NCBI GenBank assembly: GCA_017615355.1
Contig: JAGAAJ010000005.1
Coordinates: forward strand, 1-37,367
Source of the DNA: Prevotella sp.
GTDB lineage: Bacteria > Bacteroidota > Bacteroidia > Bacteroidales > Bacteroidaceae
Length of the DNA stretch: 37,367 bases
Direction: 5' to 3'
Shown here piece after piece: positions 1-7,992 of this stretch. The translations under genes and the position numbers were made by a program. Each line of letters starts with the position of its first letter. Positions within the stretch are counted from its first letter, which is position 1. The notes below the pieces were generated by a model. It ran no database searches. It saw nothing but the letters and a program-made list of their open reading frames with translations, and was not told where the DNA came from.

Positions 1-1
1 G

Positions 2-130
2 CAGCAGGGAAAGACCGGCAACGGCGATTCCACCCTTCGCGTTTGGCAGAATCGTGGGTACATCGCCTTTGATGCGGCCAGCGGGCGGTACATGAAGACG
101 GAGGAGTATAAGAGGAAGTTTTCGAAATGA
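2..130 (+). CDS. C-terminal end of an unidentified accessory protein (5' truncated by window edge)
   Basis: An open frame runs in from the left edge and stops at the TGA at 128-130, giving 42 residues rich in basic and aromatic positions (it contains RVWQNRGYIAFD and GRYMKTEEYKRKF). The alternation of charged turns and short strands would fit the wing of a winged-helix or another DNA-binding tail, but this is a guess from composition. The P5-like gene downstream is of a type often found in Bacteroidota cassettes beside VirE/DUF3987 primase-like genes, so the tail of such a protein is one possibility. The stop codon lies in the first unit of a heptamer array. The family cannot be assigned from this fragment. 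Confidence 0.55.
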   Translation, partial: QQGKTGNGDSTLRVWQNRGYIAFDAASGRYMKTEEYKRKFSK

Positions 131-156
131 AGAATGAAGACTGAAGAATGAAGAAT
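126..156. repeat. Heptamer tandem array, unit AATGAAG
   Basis: Four units in perfect 7-nt phase (third unit ACTGAAG) plus a partial fifth. The first unit supplies the TGA stop of the preceding frame. The array fills the gap to the gene starting at 168. Confidence 0.85.
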
Positions 157-167
157 TTGCTTCCGCC

Positions 168-656
168 ATGATTACCATCGAAAATACTCAAGAGTGTTTC
201 GTGCAGCTCTGGCTTCGGCTGGAGCGCACGAGGCGCCTGCTCCACGGGCAATGCAAGCGATACTGCATCCGTCGCGTGCTGAAAACGTGGTTCGGCTTTG
301 AAGCGAATGACGACTTTATCTGGGAAGTGTGCAGCAGATGCGAACAAGCAGGCTACGACGAGCTGCCGCTACCGTCGCTTTATCCGCGCAAGCACCGCGA
401 ACTGCTCAGGGCCATCGTCGCAGTCAAGCTGGGCATCAGCTCGTGCAGGGTCAAACTGAAAGCCCTCGACAAGGCCTACAGCATCGCCTTCCCGAAGAGC
501 ACGCCGATAAATGTGGAGAAGAAAAAGCCTCACCCCCTCGCTCGGCACTGCCGCTTCGCCTCGCGAAGAACCCCCTCTCCGAGGGGCGAGGGGGAAGTCA
601 GCAAAGCTGACGTTACAGTTGCTACAGTTGCTACAGTTAAAAAAATGAAGAATTAA
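168..656 (+). CDS. Hypothetical protein with repeat-derived C-terminus
   Basis: 162 residues, starting at the ATG at 168 about 12 nt after the heptamer array. I do not recognise the family. The first ~118 residues look like a genuine folded, helix-rich basic protein with several Cys residues and a conserved-looking block (RCEQAGYDELPLPSLYPRKH), followed by helices ending at SIAFPKSTPIN. From residue 121 on the sequence is encoded by a G/C-rich palindrome (531-596) and then by a 9-nt repeat giving VTVATVATV, so the last ~40 residues are probably a read-through into repeat DNA rather than a conserved domain. The stop TAA (654-656) sits inside the next heptamer array. It lies between a truncated accessory gene and a phage-like gene, so it is probably part of the same cassette. 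Confidence 0.6.
   Translation: MITIENTQECFVQLWLRLERTRRLLHGQCKRYCIRRVLKTWFGFEANDDFIWEVCSRCEQAGYDELPLPSLYPRKHRELLRAIVAVKLGISSCRVKLKALDKAYSIAFPKSTPINVEKKKPHPLARHCRFASRRTPSPRGEGEVSKADVTVATVATVKKMKN
531..596. repeat. G/C-rich REP-like palindrome inside a coding region
   Basis: CCCCCTCGC at 533-541 pairs with GCGAGGGGG at 586-594. Inside this are a second short hairpin (CCCCTC / GAGGGG around 573-586) and a TTCGC/GCGAA hairpin. It resembles the CCCCTCC...GGAGGGG elements elsewhere in the window but its flanks differ, so it may be a related subfamily. Confidence 0.7.
614..638. repeat. 9-nt tandem repeat, unit TACAGTTGC
   Basis: Two full units plus seven bases of a third. Being a multiple of three it stays in frame and encodes the VATVATV tail of the upstream hypothetical protein. 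Confidence 0.75.
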
Positions 657-674
657 GAATGAAGAATGAAGAAT
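644..674. repeat. Heptamer tandem array, unit AATGAAG, carrying a stop and a start codon
   Basis: Units AATGAAG, AATTAAG, AATGAAG, AATGAAG and a partial fifth, all in 7-nt phase. The TAA ending the upstream gene (654-656) and the ATG starting the downstream gene (659-661) both lie inside the array. It has the same unit as the array at 126-156, so the two flank the hypothetical gene as direct repeats. Confidence 0.85.
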
Positions 675-1099
675 CAAAACAGCCCAGAGGGCTGAGAAAC
701 AACAATCCGCTGAACATCCGCAGGACGGGAAAGGATCAGTGGAAAGGTCTCGCAGAAGTGCAGAATGATCGCAGCTTCTGCCAGTTTAAATCTTTGGAGT
801 GGGGCTGGCGTGCCGCCTTCTACCTGCTCACGCGTACCTATTATCATACGCACAGGCTCTACACCATCCGCGGCATCATCTCGCGCTGGGCGCCGCCGCA
901 GGACCACAACAACACGGAGGCGTATATCCGGAACGTGAGCCGTCTGACCGGCATCGGCCCCGACGAGCCTATCGGCATCCCCTCGCAGCAGCCTGCCCGC
1001 TGGATGATGCTGGGTATGGCGATGGCCATTCAGGAATGTGGAACGGATAGCCTGGATTACTTCGCGATGCTCCGCGGCTGGGAGCTGCTGCGTGAATAA
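659..1099 (+). CDS. Phage 'structural protein P5'-like protein
   Basis: 146 residues. The opening PRGLRNNNPLNIRRT, the following Trp-containing block, QFKSLEWGWRAAF, then IISRWAPP and NNTEAYI, match from memory the Bacteroidota family annotated as 'structural protein P5', thought to derive from a virion protein and to have a lysozyme-like or transglycosylase-like fold. No signal peptide is visible. The family is typically carried in prophage remnants or in small cassettes with VirE/DUF3987, HU-like and amidase genes. Here the preceding genes are an unknown protein and a truncated accessory gene. The start at 659 lies within a heptamer array, and the first six residues (MKNEES) are largely encoded by it, so the N-terminus may have been remodelled. 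The role in this cell is unknown; the family call is fairly confident. Confidence 0.75.
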   Translation: MKNEESKQPRGLRNNNPLNIRRTGKDQWKGLAEVQNDRSFCQFKSLEWGWRAAFYLLTRTYYHTHRLYTIRGIISRWAPPQDHNNTEAYIRNVSRLTGIGPDEPIGIPSQQPARWMMLGMAMAIQECGTDSLDYFAMLRGWELLRE

Positions 1100-1164
1100 A
1101 TAAGACTGTGCTCGGCTGATTTCTTCTGTCAGAAAATTTCTTCCGTCATTTAGCGCTGCATTTT

Positions 1165-1195
1165 TTTGCTGAATGAAAAAAAAACCGTACCTTTG
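1165..1195 (+). promoter_or_regulatory. Bacteroidota-type promoter for ileS
   Basis: TTTG at 1165-1168, 19 nt spacing, TACCTTTG at 1188-1195, matching the primary sigma consensus of the phylum. The predicted transcript starts near 1202, about 23 nt before the chosen ileS ATG. Confidence 0.8.
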
Positions 1196-1224
1196 CAGCT
1201 CGAAAATTGATTAGCATAAGAAAT

Positions 1225-4200
1225 ATGACAAAGAGATTCGCCGAGCACAACGGCTTGAACCTGACACAGGTGAACAACGAGATGTTGGAAAAGTGGATGA
1301 AAGAGGACATCTTCCACCGCTCGATTGATGAGCGCGAGGGCTGTCCGCAGTTCGTGTTCTTCGAGGGTCCTCCCTCGGCCAACGGTCATCCGGGCATCCA
1401 TCACGTATTGGGCCGTGCTCTGAAGGATACATTCAACAGATACCGCACGATGCAGGGCTTCCAGGTGAAGCGCAAGGCTGGCTGGGATACTCACGGCCTG
1501 CCTGTGGAGCTGAGCGTGGAGAAGGCGCTGGGCATCACCAAGGCCGACATCGACAACCCTGAGTCGCCCCGTTACATCTCGACGGAGGACTACAACATGA
1601 AGTGCCGCGAGAACGTGATGACCTACACGAAGGAATGGCGCGACCTGACGGAGAAGATGGGTTACTTCGTGGATTTGGATCATCCCTACATTACTTATGA
1701 CAATAAGTACATTGAGACGCTGTGGTGGCTGCTGAAGCAGTTCTATCAGAAGGGGCTGCTCTATAAGGGCTACACCATCCAGCCGTATTCGCCAGCTGCC
1801 GGCACGGGCCTGAGCTCGCACGAGCTGAACCAGCCCGGCTGCTATCGTGACGTGAAGGACACGACGTGCACGGCCCTCTTCAAGATGAAGAACCCGAAGC
1901 CGGAGATGGCAGGGTGGGGTACCGCCTACTTCCTTGCCTGGACGACGACGCCCTGGACGCTGGCTGCGAACAGCGCGCTCTGCGTAGGCCCGAAGATTGA
2001 CTACGTGGCCGTGGAGACCTACAACCCCTATACCGCCAAGCCCATCACGATTGTCCTGGCCGAGGCGCGTCTGAACGCCTACCTCGCTCCCGAGGGCAAC
2101 ATCACCGACGGCGGCGAGATGCCTGAATACAAGAAAGGTGAGAAGTTCATGCCCTACCGCATCGTGGGCCGCTACAAGGGTACCGACCTCGTGGGGATGG
2201 AATATGAGCAGCTGATGCCCGCCATCAAGCCGATGGGCGAGGCCTTCCGCGTCATTCCCGGCGACTATGTGACGACTGAGGACGGCGCAGGTATCGTGCA
2301 TATCGCTCCGAACTTCGGTGCCGACGACGCTTTCGTGGCCAAGCAGGCAGGCATCTGTCCCATCGTGCTCATCGACAAGAAGGGCAATGAGCGTCCTGTG
2401 GTCGACCTGCAGGGCAAATACTACGTTATCGACGACCTTGATCCTGACTTCGTCAAGAACTACGTGAACGTGGAGGAATGGAACAAGTTTGCAGGCCGCT
2501 ACGTGAAGAACGCCTACGACGAGACGCTGACCGACAAGGACGAGACGCTGGACATCAGCATCTGCATGGACCTGAAGGCTCAGGACAAGGCCTACAAGAT
2601 TGAGAAGCACGTGCACAACTATCCGCATTGCTGGCGTACCGACAAGCCTGTGCTCTACTATCCACTTGATTCTTGGTTCATTAAGAGCTCTTCGATGAAG
2701 GAACGCATGAGCGAGCTGAACAAGACCATCGGCTGGCATCCCGAGTCGACGGGCAGCGGCCGCTTTGGCAACTGGCTCGACAACCTGAACGACTGGAACC
2801 TCTCGCGCTCGCGCTTCTGGGGCACACCGCTGCCCATCTGGCGCAGCGAGGACGGCGAGGAGATCTGCATCGGCTCGCTGGAGGAACTCTACAACGAGAT
2901 TGAGAAGGCTGTGGCCGCCGGCGTGATGGAGAAGAATCCGCTGAAGGAGAAAGGCTTCGTGCCTGGCGACATGAGTCAGGAGAACTACGACCGCATCGAC
3001 GTGCACCGTCCCTACGTGGATTACATCAAGCTGGTGAGCCCCACGGGTAAGCCGATGAAGCGCGAGAGTGACCTCATCGACGTGTGGTTCGACAGCGGCT
3101 CGATGCCTTACGCCCAGCTGCACTATCCGTTTGAGAACAAGGAGCTCATCGACGAGCGCAAGTTCTATCCCGCCGACTATATCAACGAGGGTGTTGACCA
3201 GACACGCGGCTGGTTCTTCACCCTGCACGCCATCGCCACGATGATTTTCGACTCGGTGGCCTTCAAGAATGTTGTCTCTACAGGTCTCGTGCTCGATGCC
3301 AAGGGCAACAAGATGTCGAAGCACGTGGGCAACGTGGTGAATCCCTTCGAGATGATTGAGAAATACGGCTCTGACGCCGTGCGCTTCTATATGATGACGA
3401 ACAGCGAGCCTTGGGACAACCTGAAGTTTGACCCCGAGGGCGTGGATGAGGTGCGCCGCAAGTTCTTCGGCACCCTCTACAACACCTACTCGTTCTTCGC
3501 CCTCTATGCCAACGTGGATGGCTATGAGCCGTCTGTTGCGTTGGCAACGCAACAAACAAGACCCGAGATCGACCGCTGGATTCTGTCAAGCCTGAACACG
3601 CTGGTGAAGAGTGTGACCGAGGAACTCGACGGCTATGACCCCACAAGGGCAGGACGACTGATTGACGCCTTCGTCAACGACGACCTCTCGAACTGGTTTG
3701 TGCGCCTGAACCGTAAGCGCTTCTGGGGTAAGGAGATGGATGCCGACAAGCGCTCGGCCTATGATACGCTCTACACCTGTCTGATGACGGTGGCCAAGCT
3801 CATCGCACCCTTCGCTCCCTTCTATGCCGACCAGCTCTACCGCGACCTCGGCGGCCAGAAGGACAGCGTGCATCTGGACGACTTCCCCGTGGCTGACGAA
3901 TCACTCATCGACACCGACCTCGAGGCCCGTATGGAGATGGCACAGAAGATCACGTCGATGGTGCTCGCCCTGCGCCGCAAGGTGAATATCAAGGTGCGCC
4001 AGCCGCTGCAGAGCATCATGGTGCCTGCCACCGACGAGCAGAAGAAGCACATCGAGGCTGTGAAGCAGCTCATCATGAACGAAGTGAACGTGAAGGAGCT
4101 GAAATTCGTTGAGGGTCAGGGCATTCTGGTGAAGAAGGTAAAGTGTAACTTCCGCACGATGGGCAAGAAGTTCGGCAAGCTGATGAAGGGCGTTGCCGCT

Positions 4201-4644
4201 GCTATGGATGCCTTGTCGCAGGAGCAGATTGCAGAGCTGGAGCAGCAGGGCACCATCGGCATCAACGTCGAGGGACAGAACCTGACCGTAGAGGCTGTCG
4301 ACGTCGACATCATCAGCGAGGACATCCCCGGCTGGCTGGTGGCCAACGAGGGTGCGCTGACCGTAGCACTCGAGGTGGAGCTGACCGACGAGCTGAAGAA
4401 CGAGGGTATGGCCCGCGAGCTCATCAACCGCATACAGAACATTCGTAAGGAGAGCGGACTGGAAATCACCGACCGCATCATTGTCACCCTCTCACCCAAC
4501 GACGACGTCGAGAAGGCGGTCAATGCCTTCGGCGAATACGTGAAGACACAGGTGCTGGCCGACAGCATCGTCATCGCTGCGAACGATGGGCAGGAGGTGG
4601 ACTTCGACGACTTTAAACTGAACATCAATATCACTAAATCCTAA
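1225..4644 (+). CDS. ileS: Isoleucyl-tRNA synthetase
   Basis: Charges tRNA-Ile with isoleucine in the cytoplasm and edits misactivated valine. The protein is 1139 residues. The class I signature appears as HPGIHH at residues 55-60 in the EGPPSANG context, followed by GWDTHGLPVE, and the KMSKS loop is KMSKH at 696-700. WFDSGSMPYAQ and the overall length fit the longer, eukaryote-like IleRS2 clade, which includes mupirocin-tolerant enzymes; that tolerance is an inference here. The frame is open from a TTG at 1207, but that lies only a few bases past the predicted transcription start, whereas ATG 1225 gives the usual MTKRF-type N-terminus. It is followed 6 nt later by the DksA-like gene and then lspA, an order common in Bacteroidota. 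Confidence 0.97.
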   Translation: MTKRFAEHNGLNLTQVNNEMLEKWMKEDIFHRSIDEREGCPQFVFFEGPPSANGHPGIHHVLGRALKDTFNRYRTMQGFQVKRKAGWDTHGLPVELSVEKALGITKADIDNPESPRYISTEDYNMKCRENVMTYTKEWRDLTEKMGYFVDLDHPYITYDNKYIETLWWLLKQFYQKGLLYKGYTIQPYSPAAGTGLSSHELNQPGCYRDVKDTTCTALFKMKNPKPEMAGWGTAYFLAWTTTPWTLAANSALCVGPKIDYVAVETYNPYTAKPITIVLAEARLNAYLAPEGNITDGGEMPEYKKGEKFMPYRIVGRYKGTDLVGMEYEQLMPAIKPMGEAFRVIPGDYVTTEDGAGIVHIAPNFGADDAFVAKQAGICPIVLIDKKGNERPVVDLQGKYYVIDDLDPDFVKNYVNVEEWNKFAGRYVKNAYDETLTDKDETLDISICMDLKAQDKAYKIEKHVHNYPHCWRTDKPVLYYPLDSWFIKSSSMKERMSELNKTIGWHPESTGSGRFGNWLDNLNDWNLSRSRFWGTPLPIWRSEDGEEICIGSLEELYNEIEKAVAAGVMEKNPLKEKGFVPGDMSQENYDRIDVHRPYVDYIKLVSPTGKPMKRESDLIDVWFDSGSMPYAQLHYPFENKELIDERKFYPADYINEGVDQTRGWFFTLHAIATMIFDSVAFKNVVSTGLVLDAKGNKMSKHVGNVVNPFEMIEKYGSDAVRFYMMTNSEPWDNLKFDPEGVDEVRRKFFGTLYNTYSFFALYANVDGYEPSVALATQQTRPEIDRWILSSLNTLVKSVTEELDGYDPTRAGRLIDAFVNDDLSNWFVRLNRKRFWGKEMDADKRSAYDTLYTCLMTVAKLIAPFAPFYADQLYRDLGGQKDSVHLDDFPVADESLIDTDLEARMEMAQKITSMVLALRRKVNIKVRQPLQSIMVPATDEQKKHIEAVKQLIMNEVNVKELKFVEGQGILVKKVKCNFRTMGKKFGKLMKGVAAAMDALSQEQIAELEQQGTIGINVEGQNLTVEAVDVDIISEDIPGWLVANEGALTVALEVELTDELKNEGMARELINRIQNIRKESGLEITDRIIVTLSPNDDVEKAVNAFGEYVKTQVLADSIVIAANDGQEVDFDDFKLNINITKS

Positions 4645-4650
4645 TGATTT

Positions 4651-5037
4651 ATGGCTGAAAAAACACGCTACACTGACGAAGAACTCGAGGAGTTCCGTCA
4701 GATTATTCTTGAGAAACTTGCACTGGCCAAGCGCGACTATGACCAGATGATGGATAGCTTGACCAACCGCGATTCTAACGATGTGGATGACACGTCGCCC
4801 ACCTACAAGGCACTTGAGGAGGGCAGCGAGACACAGTCGAAGGAAGACCTGATGAAGTTTGCCGCCCGTCAGCAGAAGTTCATCCAGGGTCTGAGGGCTG
4901 CTTTGGTGCGTATCGACAACAAGACCTACGGCATCGACCGCATCACAGGAAAGCTGATTCCTGCCGAGCGCCTGCGCGCCGTGCCTCATGCTACGCTGAG
5001 CGTGGAGTCGAAGGAGCTCGAGAAACAAAGGAAATAA
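4651..5037 (+). CDS. DksA/TraR-like protein lacking the zinc cysteines
   Basis: 128 residues. The N-terminal two thirds form a charged helical hairpin like the coiled coil DksA inserts into the RNA polymerase secondary channel. The C-terminal block YGIDRITGKLIPAERLRAVP followed by HATLSVES is the DksA zinc-finger region, but the four positions normally Cys are D96, T99, S117 and S120, so it cannot bind zinc in the usual way. Bacteroidota homologues are known to be Cys-poor; here none remain. It lies 6 nt after ileS and 9 nt before lspA, so the three are almost certainly cotranscribed. A role in transcription control is inferred from family membership; the (p)ppGpp response cannot be judged from sequence. 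Confidence 0.85.
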   Translation: MAEKTRYTDEELEEFRQIILEKLALAKRDYDQMMDSLTNRDSNDVDDTSPTYKALEEGSETQSKEDLMKFAARQQKFIQGLRAALVRIDNKTYGIDRITGKLIPAERLRAVPHATLSVESKELEKQRK

Positions 5038-5046
5038 AATCTGTCA

Positions 5047-5679
5047 ATGGTTAACGGAAAACCCATTATGACACGGGGAAGGATGGCGGTGCTGTTAGTC
5101 ATCGCCATCTTGCTCATTGACCAGATTATCAAGATCTGGGTAAAGACCAGCATGGAGCTGCACGAGAGCATCCGTGTCACGGGCTGGTTCTATATCTCGT
5201 TTATCGAGAACAACGGTATGGCGTGGGGAATGCAGCTCGGCCCGAAGCTGTTGCTGTCGCTCTTCCGCGTTGTGGCCATCGGCTTCCTCGGCTATTACAT
5301 CTGGCTGCAGGCGCAGAAGAAGGCCCGCTGGGGATATATGGTGTGTCTGGCGATGGTGCTGGCAGGTGCCGCAGGCAATCTCATCGACTGCATGTTCTAC
5401 GGCTTGGGCTTCGAAGCTTCCACGCCGTTCAGCGTCAGTCAATGGGTGGGGCTGGGCAACGGCTATGCGCCCTTCCTGATGGGAAAGGTGGTAGATATGT
5501 TCTACTTCCCCATCATCGAGACCACTTGGCCTGACTGGATGCCGTTCTGGGGCGGCGAGGACTTTGTCTTCTTCAGTCCTGTCTTCAACTTTGCCGATGC
5601 CAGCATCTCCGTAGGCGTTGTCGTGCTGTTGCTCTTCTACCGGAAGGAACTTGCAAAGATTTCTCTGAAGCGTGAATAG
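5047..5679 (+). CDS. lspA: Lipoprotein signal peptidase (signal peptidase II)
   Basis: Inner-membrane aspartyl protease that cuts the signal peptide of prolipoproteins after the lipobox Cys is diacylglycerated; target of globomycin. 210 residues with four hydrophobic spans. The two catalytic aspartates are D150 in GKVVDMFYFP and D184 in FNFADASIS; ENNGMAWG and AGAAGNLID are also conserved. It is longer than the ~160 residues of E. coli LspA because of a periplasmic insertion between GNLID and GKVVD, which is usual in this phylum. ATG 5047 is used; the internal ATG at 5068 (second Met, before TRGR) is an alternative. Its stop overlaps the start of the next gene, itself a lipoprotein substrate. 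Confidence 0.95.
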   Translation: MVNGKPIMTRGRMAVLLVIAILLIDQIIKIWVKTSMELHESIRVTGWFYISFIENNGMAWGMQLGPKLLLSLFRVVAIGFLGYYIWLQAQKKARWGYMVCLAMVLAGAAGNLIDCMFYGLGFEASTPFSVSQWVGLGNGYAPFLMGKVVDMFYFPIIETTWPDWMPFWGGEDFVFFSPVFNFADASISVGVVVLLLFYRKELAKISLKRE

Positions 5680-6583
5680 AGTATTCACCATCGTCCTTAC
5701 GGGCTTGATGATGCTTTTCATAGCCTGCAAGCCTGGAACGCCGAGCCAATACATACAGCCCGACGATATGGAGGATATTCTGGTCGACTACTATATGGCG
5801 CAGGCGATGGCGCAGCAGGCGAACTCCTCGATGGGAGAGCGGGAATACAACACGGCTATGTACATCGAGGCTGTGTTGAGGAAACACGGTGTGACAAAGG
5901 CCGAGTTTGACTCGTCGCTGGTGTATTACTACACACGATCCGACCGATTTGATGCCATCTGCAAACGTGTGTCAGAGAGACTTGACGAACAGGCTCTGAC
6001 GCAGGGTGCCTCTGAGGGCGAGATTGGTAAATATGCCCAATACAATGCGACGGGCGACACCGCTAATGTATGGGCTGATCGCACTACGGCACTCCTGATG
6101 CCGATGCCGCCCTACAACAGATGGGACTTTGCTATTGAGGCCGACTCTACTTATCGTCGCGGCGATGCGCTGATGATGATGTTTATGAGCGACTTCATGT
6201 ATCAGACGGGTTCGAAGAACGGCCTTGTCTATATGGCGGTGGAATACGACGATACCGTCGTCAGCCGCAATCTGCGCTTCTCGGTGTCAGGCTTGGCGCA
6301 GCTGCGAGTGCCTGAGGACACGATGAGAAGGATGCGTGCCGTGAAGGGTTTCTTCTATCTGGATGGCGCCAACGACCAAACGACCTCGACGCGCCTGCTC
6401 TTCCTGAACAATGTACAACTGATCAGATTCCATACCATCGATGACGACAAAGAACTTCCGACGGATAGCATCCCACGAGGTGGTGATGCCGGACGGCTCG
6501 CGCCAGACTCTGTCAGTAGTGGAGATTCAATCAGGGGTGGTGACGAAGTGCTTCCCCTTGACACAGGAATTACCGTTCACTGA
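5672..6583 (+). CDS. DUF4296 family lipoprotein
   Basis: 303 residues, starting with GTG at 5672, which overlaps the lspA stop by 8 nt. A lipoprotein signal peptide ends in the lipobox LFIAC, so Cys19 would be lipidated. The mature N-terminus (PDDMEDILVDYYMAQAMA) matches DUF4296, a Bacteroidota family commonly found after lspA; its function is unknown. The central region (roughly 125-250) is beta-rich and soluble-looking. Residues 257-303 are of different character: Gly-, Asp- and Ser-rich with no hydrophobic core, and encoded by DNA that also encodes the first 47 residues of the next gene in another frame. The natural end of this protein may therefore once have lain earlier. Confidence 0.85.
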   Translation: MNRVFTIVLTGLMMLFIACKPGTPSQYIQPDDMEDILVDYYMAQAMAQQANSSMGEREYNTAMYIEAVLRKHGVTKAEFDSSLVYYYTRSDRFDAICKRVSERLDEQALTQGASEGEIGKYAQYNATGDTANVWADRTTALLMPMPPYNRWDFAIEADSTYRRGDALMMMFMSDFMYQTGSKNGLVYMAVEYDDTVVSRNLRFSVSGLAQLRVPEDTMRRMRAVKGFFYLDGANDQTTSTRLLFLNNVQLIRFHTIDDDKELPTDSIPRGGDAGRLAPDSVSSGDSIRGGDEVLPLDTGITVH

Positions 6584-6665
6584 GTGGATGACAGGAGAGA
6601 TTGTGCTAAGGCGTGATGAGCAAGGCCTCACGCGCGCGTATTATAATAATGTAATCATCAACTAA
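6441..6665 (+). CDS. Small conserved-looking cytoplasmic protein overlapping the DUF4296 gene
   Basis: 74 residues in the +1 frame relative to the upstream gene, overlapping it over 6441-6583. The sequence (HEVVMPDGSRQTLSVVEI, then PLTQELPFTEWMTGEIVLRR) alternates strands and turns like a compact beta fold and resembles small hypothetical proteins I recall next to DUF4296 genes in Prevotella. No signal peptide or membrane span. The overlap suggests translational coupling. Because the non-overlapping end (6584-6665) has no other explanation and the frame reads like a protein from its first ATG, I regard it as real, with the overprinted tail upstream as the newer sequence. Function unknown. Confidence 0.7.
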   Translation: MTTKNFRRIASHEVVMPDGSRQTLSVVEIQSGVVTKCFPLTQELPFTEWMTGEIVLRRDEQGLTRAYYNNVIIN

Positions 6666-6678
6666 AAACTATAGGATT

Positions 6679-7986
6679 ATGAACTTGAAAGTACGCTTGT
6701 CTATTATGAACTTCCTGGAGTTTGCTGTCTGGGGAGCGTATCTGACCTGTATGGGAAACTACCTGGGAAAGGCAGGACTTGGTGAGCAGATAGCCTGGTT
6801 CTATGCCATTCAGGGTATCGTGTCAATCTTTATGCCTACGCTGATGGGTATTGTAGCCGACAAGTGGATACAGCCGCAGCGTCTGCTCGGCCTCTGCCAT
6901 CTGGTGGCTGGTGCCGCTATGCTGGGATGCTGGTGGATGGGTATGGAGGCAGGCTTTGGCAATGAATTGCCCAATAAGGGAGCCTTCATCGCTATGTACA
7001 CGTTGAGTGTGGCTTTCTTTATGCCGACTATTGCGTTGGGTAATACCACCGCCTTCACCATCTTAAAGGACAACGGCTACGATACGGTAAAGGACTTCCC
7101 GCCCATCCGTGTGTTAGGAACCGTGGGCTTCATTATGACCATGTGGTTCGTCAACTGCGCCGTGTGGGAGGATGGAAGTTTCTCGTTCACCTTCGCAGAG
7201 AACAGCCATAAGTTCCAGTACACCTACATGCAGTTCTTTGTCTCAGGCCTGCTCAGCCTGGTGCTCTTCGCCTATTGCTTCTCGTTGCCAGAGTGCAAGC
7301 TGACGAAGAAAGAGAAGACTGCCTCGCTGGCTGAGACGCTGGGTCTGAGTGCTTTCAAGCTGTTCAAGACCAAGAAGATGGCGCTGTTCTTTATCTTCTC
7401 AGCACTGCTGGGTATGTGTCTGCAGGTGACCAACGGCTATGCAGGACCGTTTATCACCAGTTTCAAGGGTGATCCTGCCTTTGCCGATACCTTCGCTGCC
7501 AACAATGCTACGCTGCTGACGTCTATCTCACAGATCAGCGAGGCTTTGTGCATCCTGATGATTCCCTTCTTCCTGAAGCGTTTCGGCATCAAGGTGGTCA
7601 TGCTGATGTCAATGTTTGCTTGGGTGTTCCGCTTCGGCTTCTTCGGTCTTGGCAATCCTGCTATGCCTGGCGTGATGCTCTTCATCCTCTCTTGCATCGT
7701 CTATGGTGTGGCCTTCGACTTCTTCAATGTCTCTGGCGGTATCTTTGTCGACCAGGAGTGTGATCCTTCTATCAAGGCATCGGCACAGGGACTCTTCATG
7801 ATGATGACGAATGGTCTTGGCGCTACTATCGGCACGTTGGCCGCTGGAGAGATAGTGAATCACTATTGCTCCTGGCAGGGTGATTATCTGCTGGGTAGCT
7901 GGCAGACCTGCTGGTTCATCTTCGCCTGCTTTGCTTTGGTGGTGGGTGTCAGCTTCGCCTTGTTGTTCAAGCCGGAGAAGAAATAG
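6679..7986 (+). CDS. MFS nucleoside:H+ symporter (NupG/XapB type)
   Basis: 435 residues with about twelve hydrophobic spans and no signal peptide, as expected for an inner-membrane major facilitator. The opening (VRLSIMNFLEFAVWGAYLTC), IVADKW after the second span, and the internal block PPIRVLGTVGFI are characteristic of the nucleoside:H+ symporter family that imports purine and pyrimidine nucleosides. Start ATG 6679 is preceded by an A-rich stretch 13 nt after the small upstream gene, so it may be the last gene of the ileS-lspA transcription unit or use an unrecognised promoter. Substrate range cannot be told from sequence. The next gene, rsmE, follows after 6 nt. Confidence 0.9.
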   Translation: MNLKVRLSIMNFLEFAVWGAYLTCMGNYLGKAGLGEQIAWFYAIQGIVSIFMPTLMGIVADKWIQPQRLLGLCHLVAGAAMLGCWWMGMEAGFGNELPNKGAFIAMYTLSVAFFMPTIALGNTTAFTILKDNGYDTVKDFPPIRVLGTVGFIMTMWFVNCAVWEDGSFSFTFAENSHKFQYTYMQFFVSGLLSLVLFAYCFSLPECKLTKKEKTASLAETLGLSAFKLFKTKKMALFFIFSALLGMCLQVTNGYAGPFITSFKGDPAFADTFAANNATLLTSISQISEALCILMIPFFLKRFGIKVVMLMSMFAWVFRFGFFGLGNPAMPGVMLFILSCIVYGVAFDFFNVSGGIFVDQECDPSIKASAQGLFMMMTNGLGATIGTLAAGEIVNHYCSWQGDYLLGSWQTCWFIFACFALVVGVSFALLFKPEKK

Positions 7987-7992
7987 TACACG

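Noticed and set aside
1150-3555. 801-codon open frame antisense to ileS
   Set aside because: It mirrors the conserved ileS frame; its product is His/Val/Leu-rich with no domain pattern. High G/C codon use in ileS leaves the opposite frame open.
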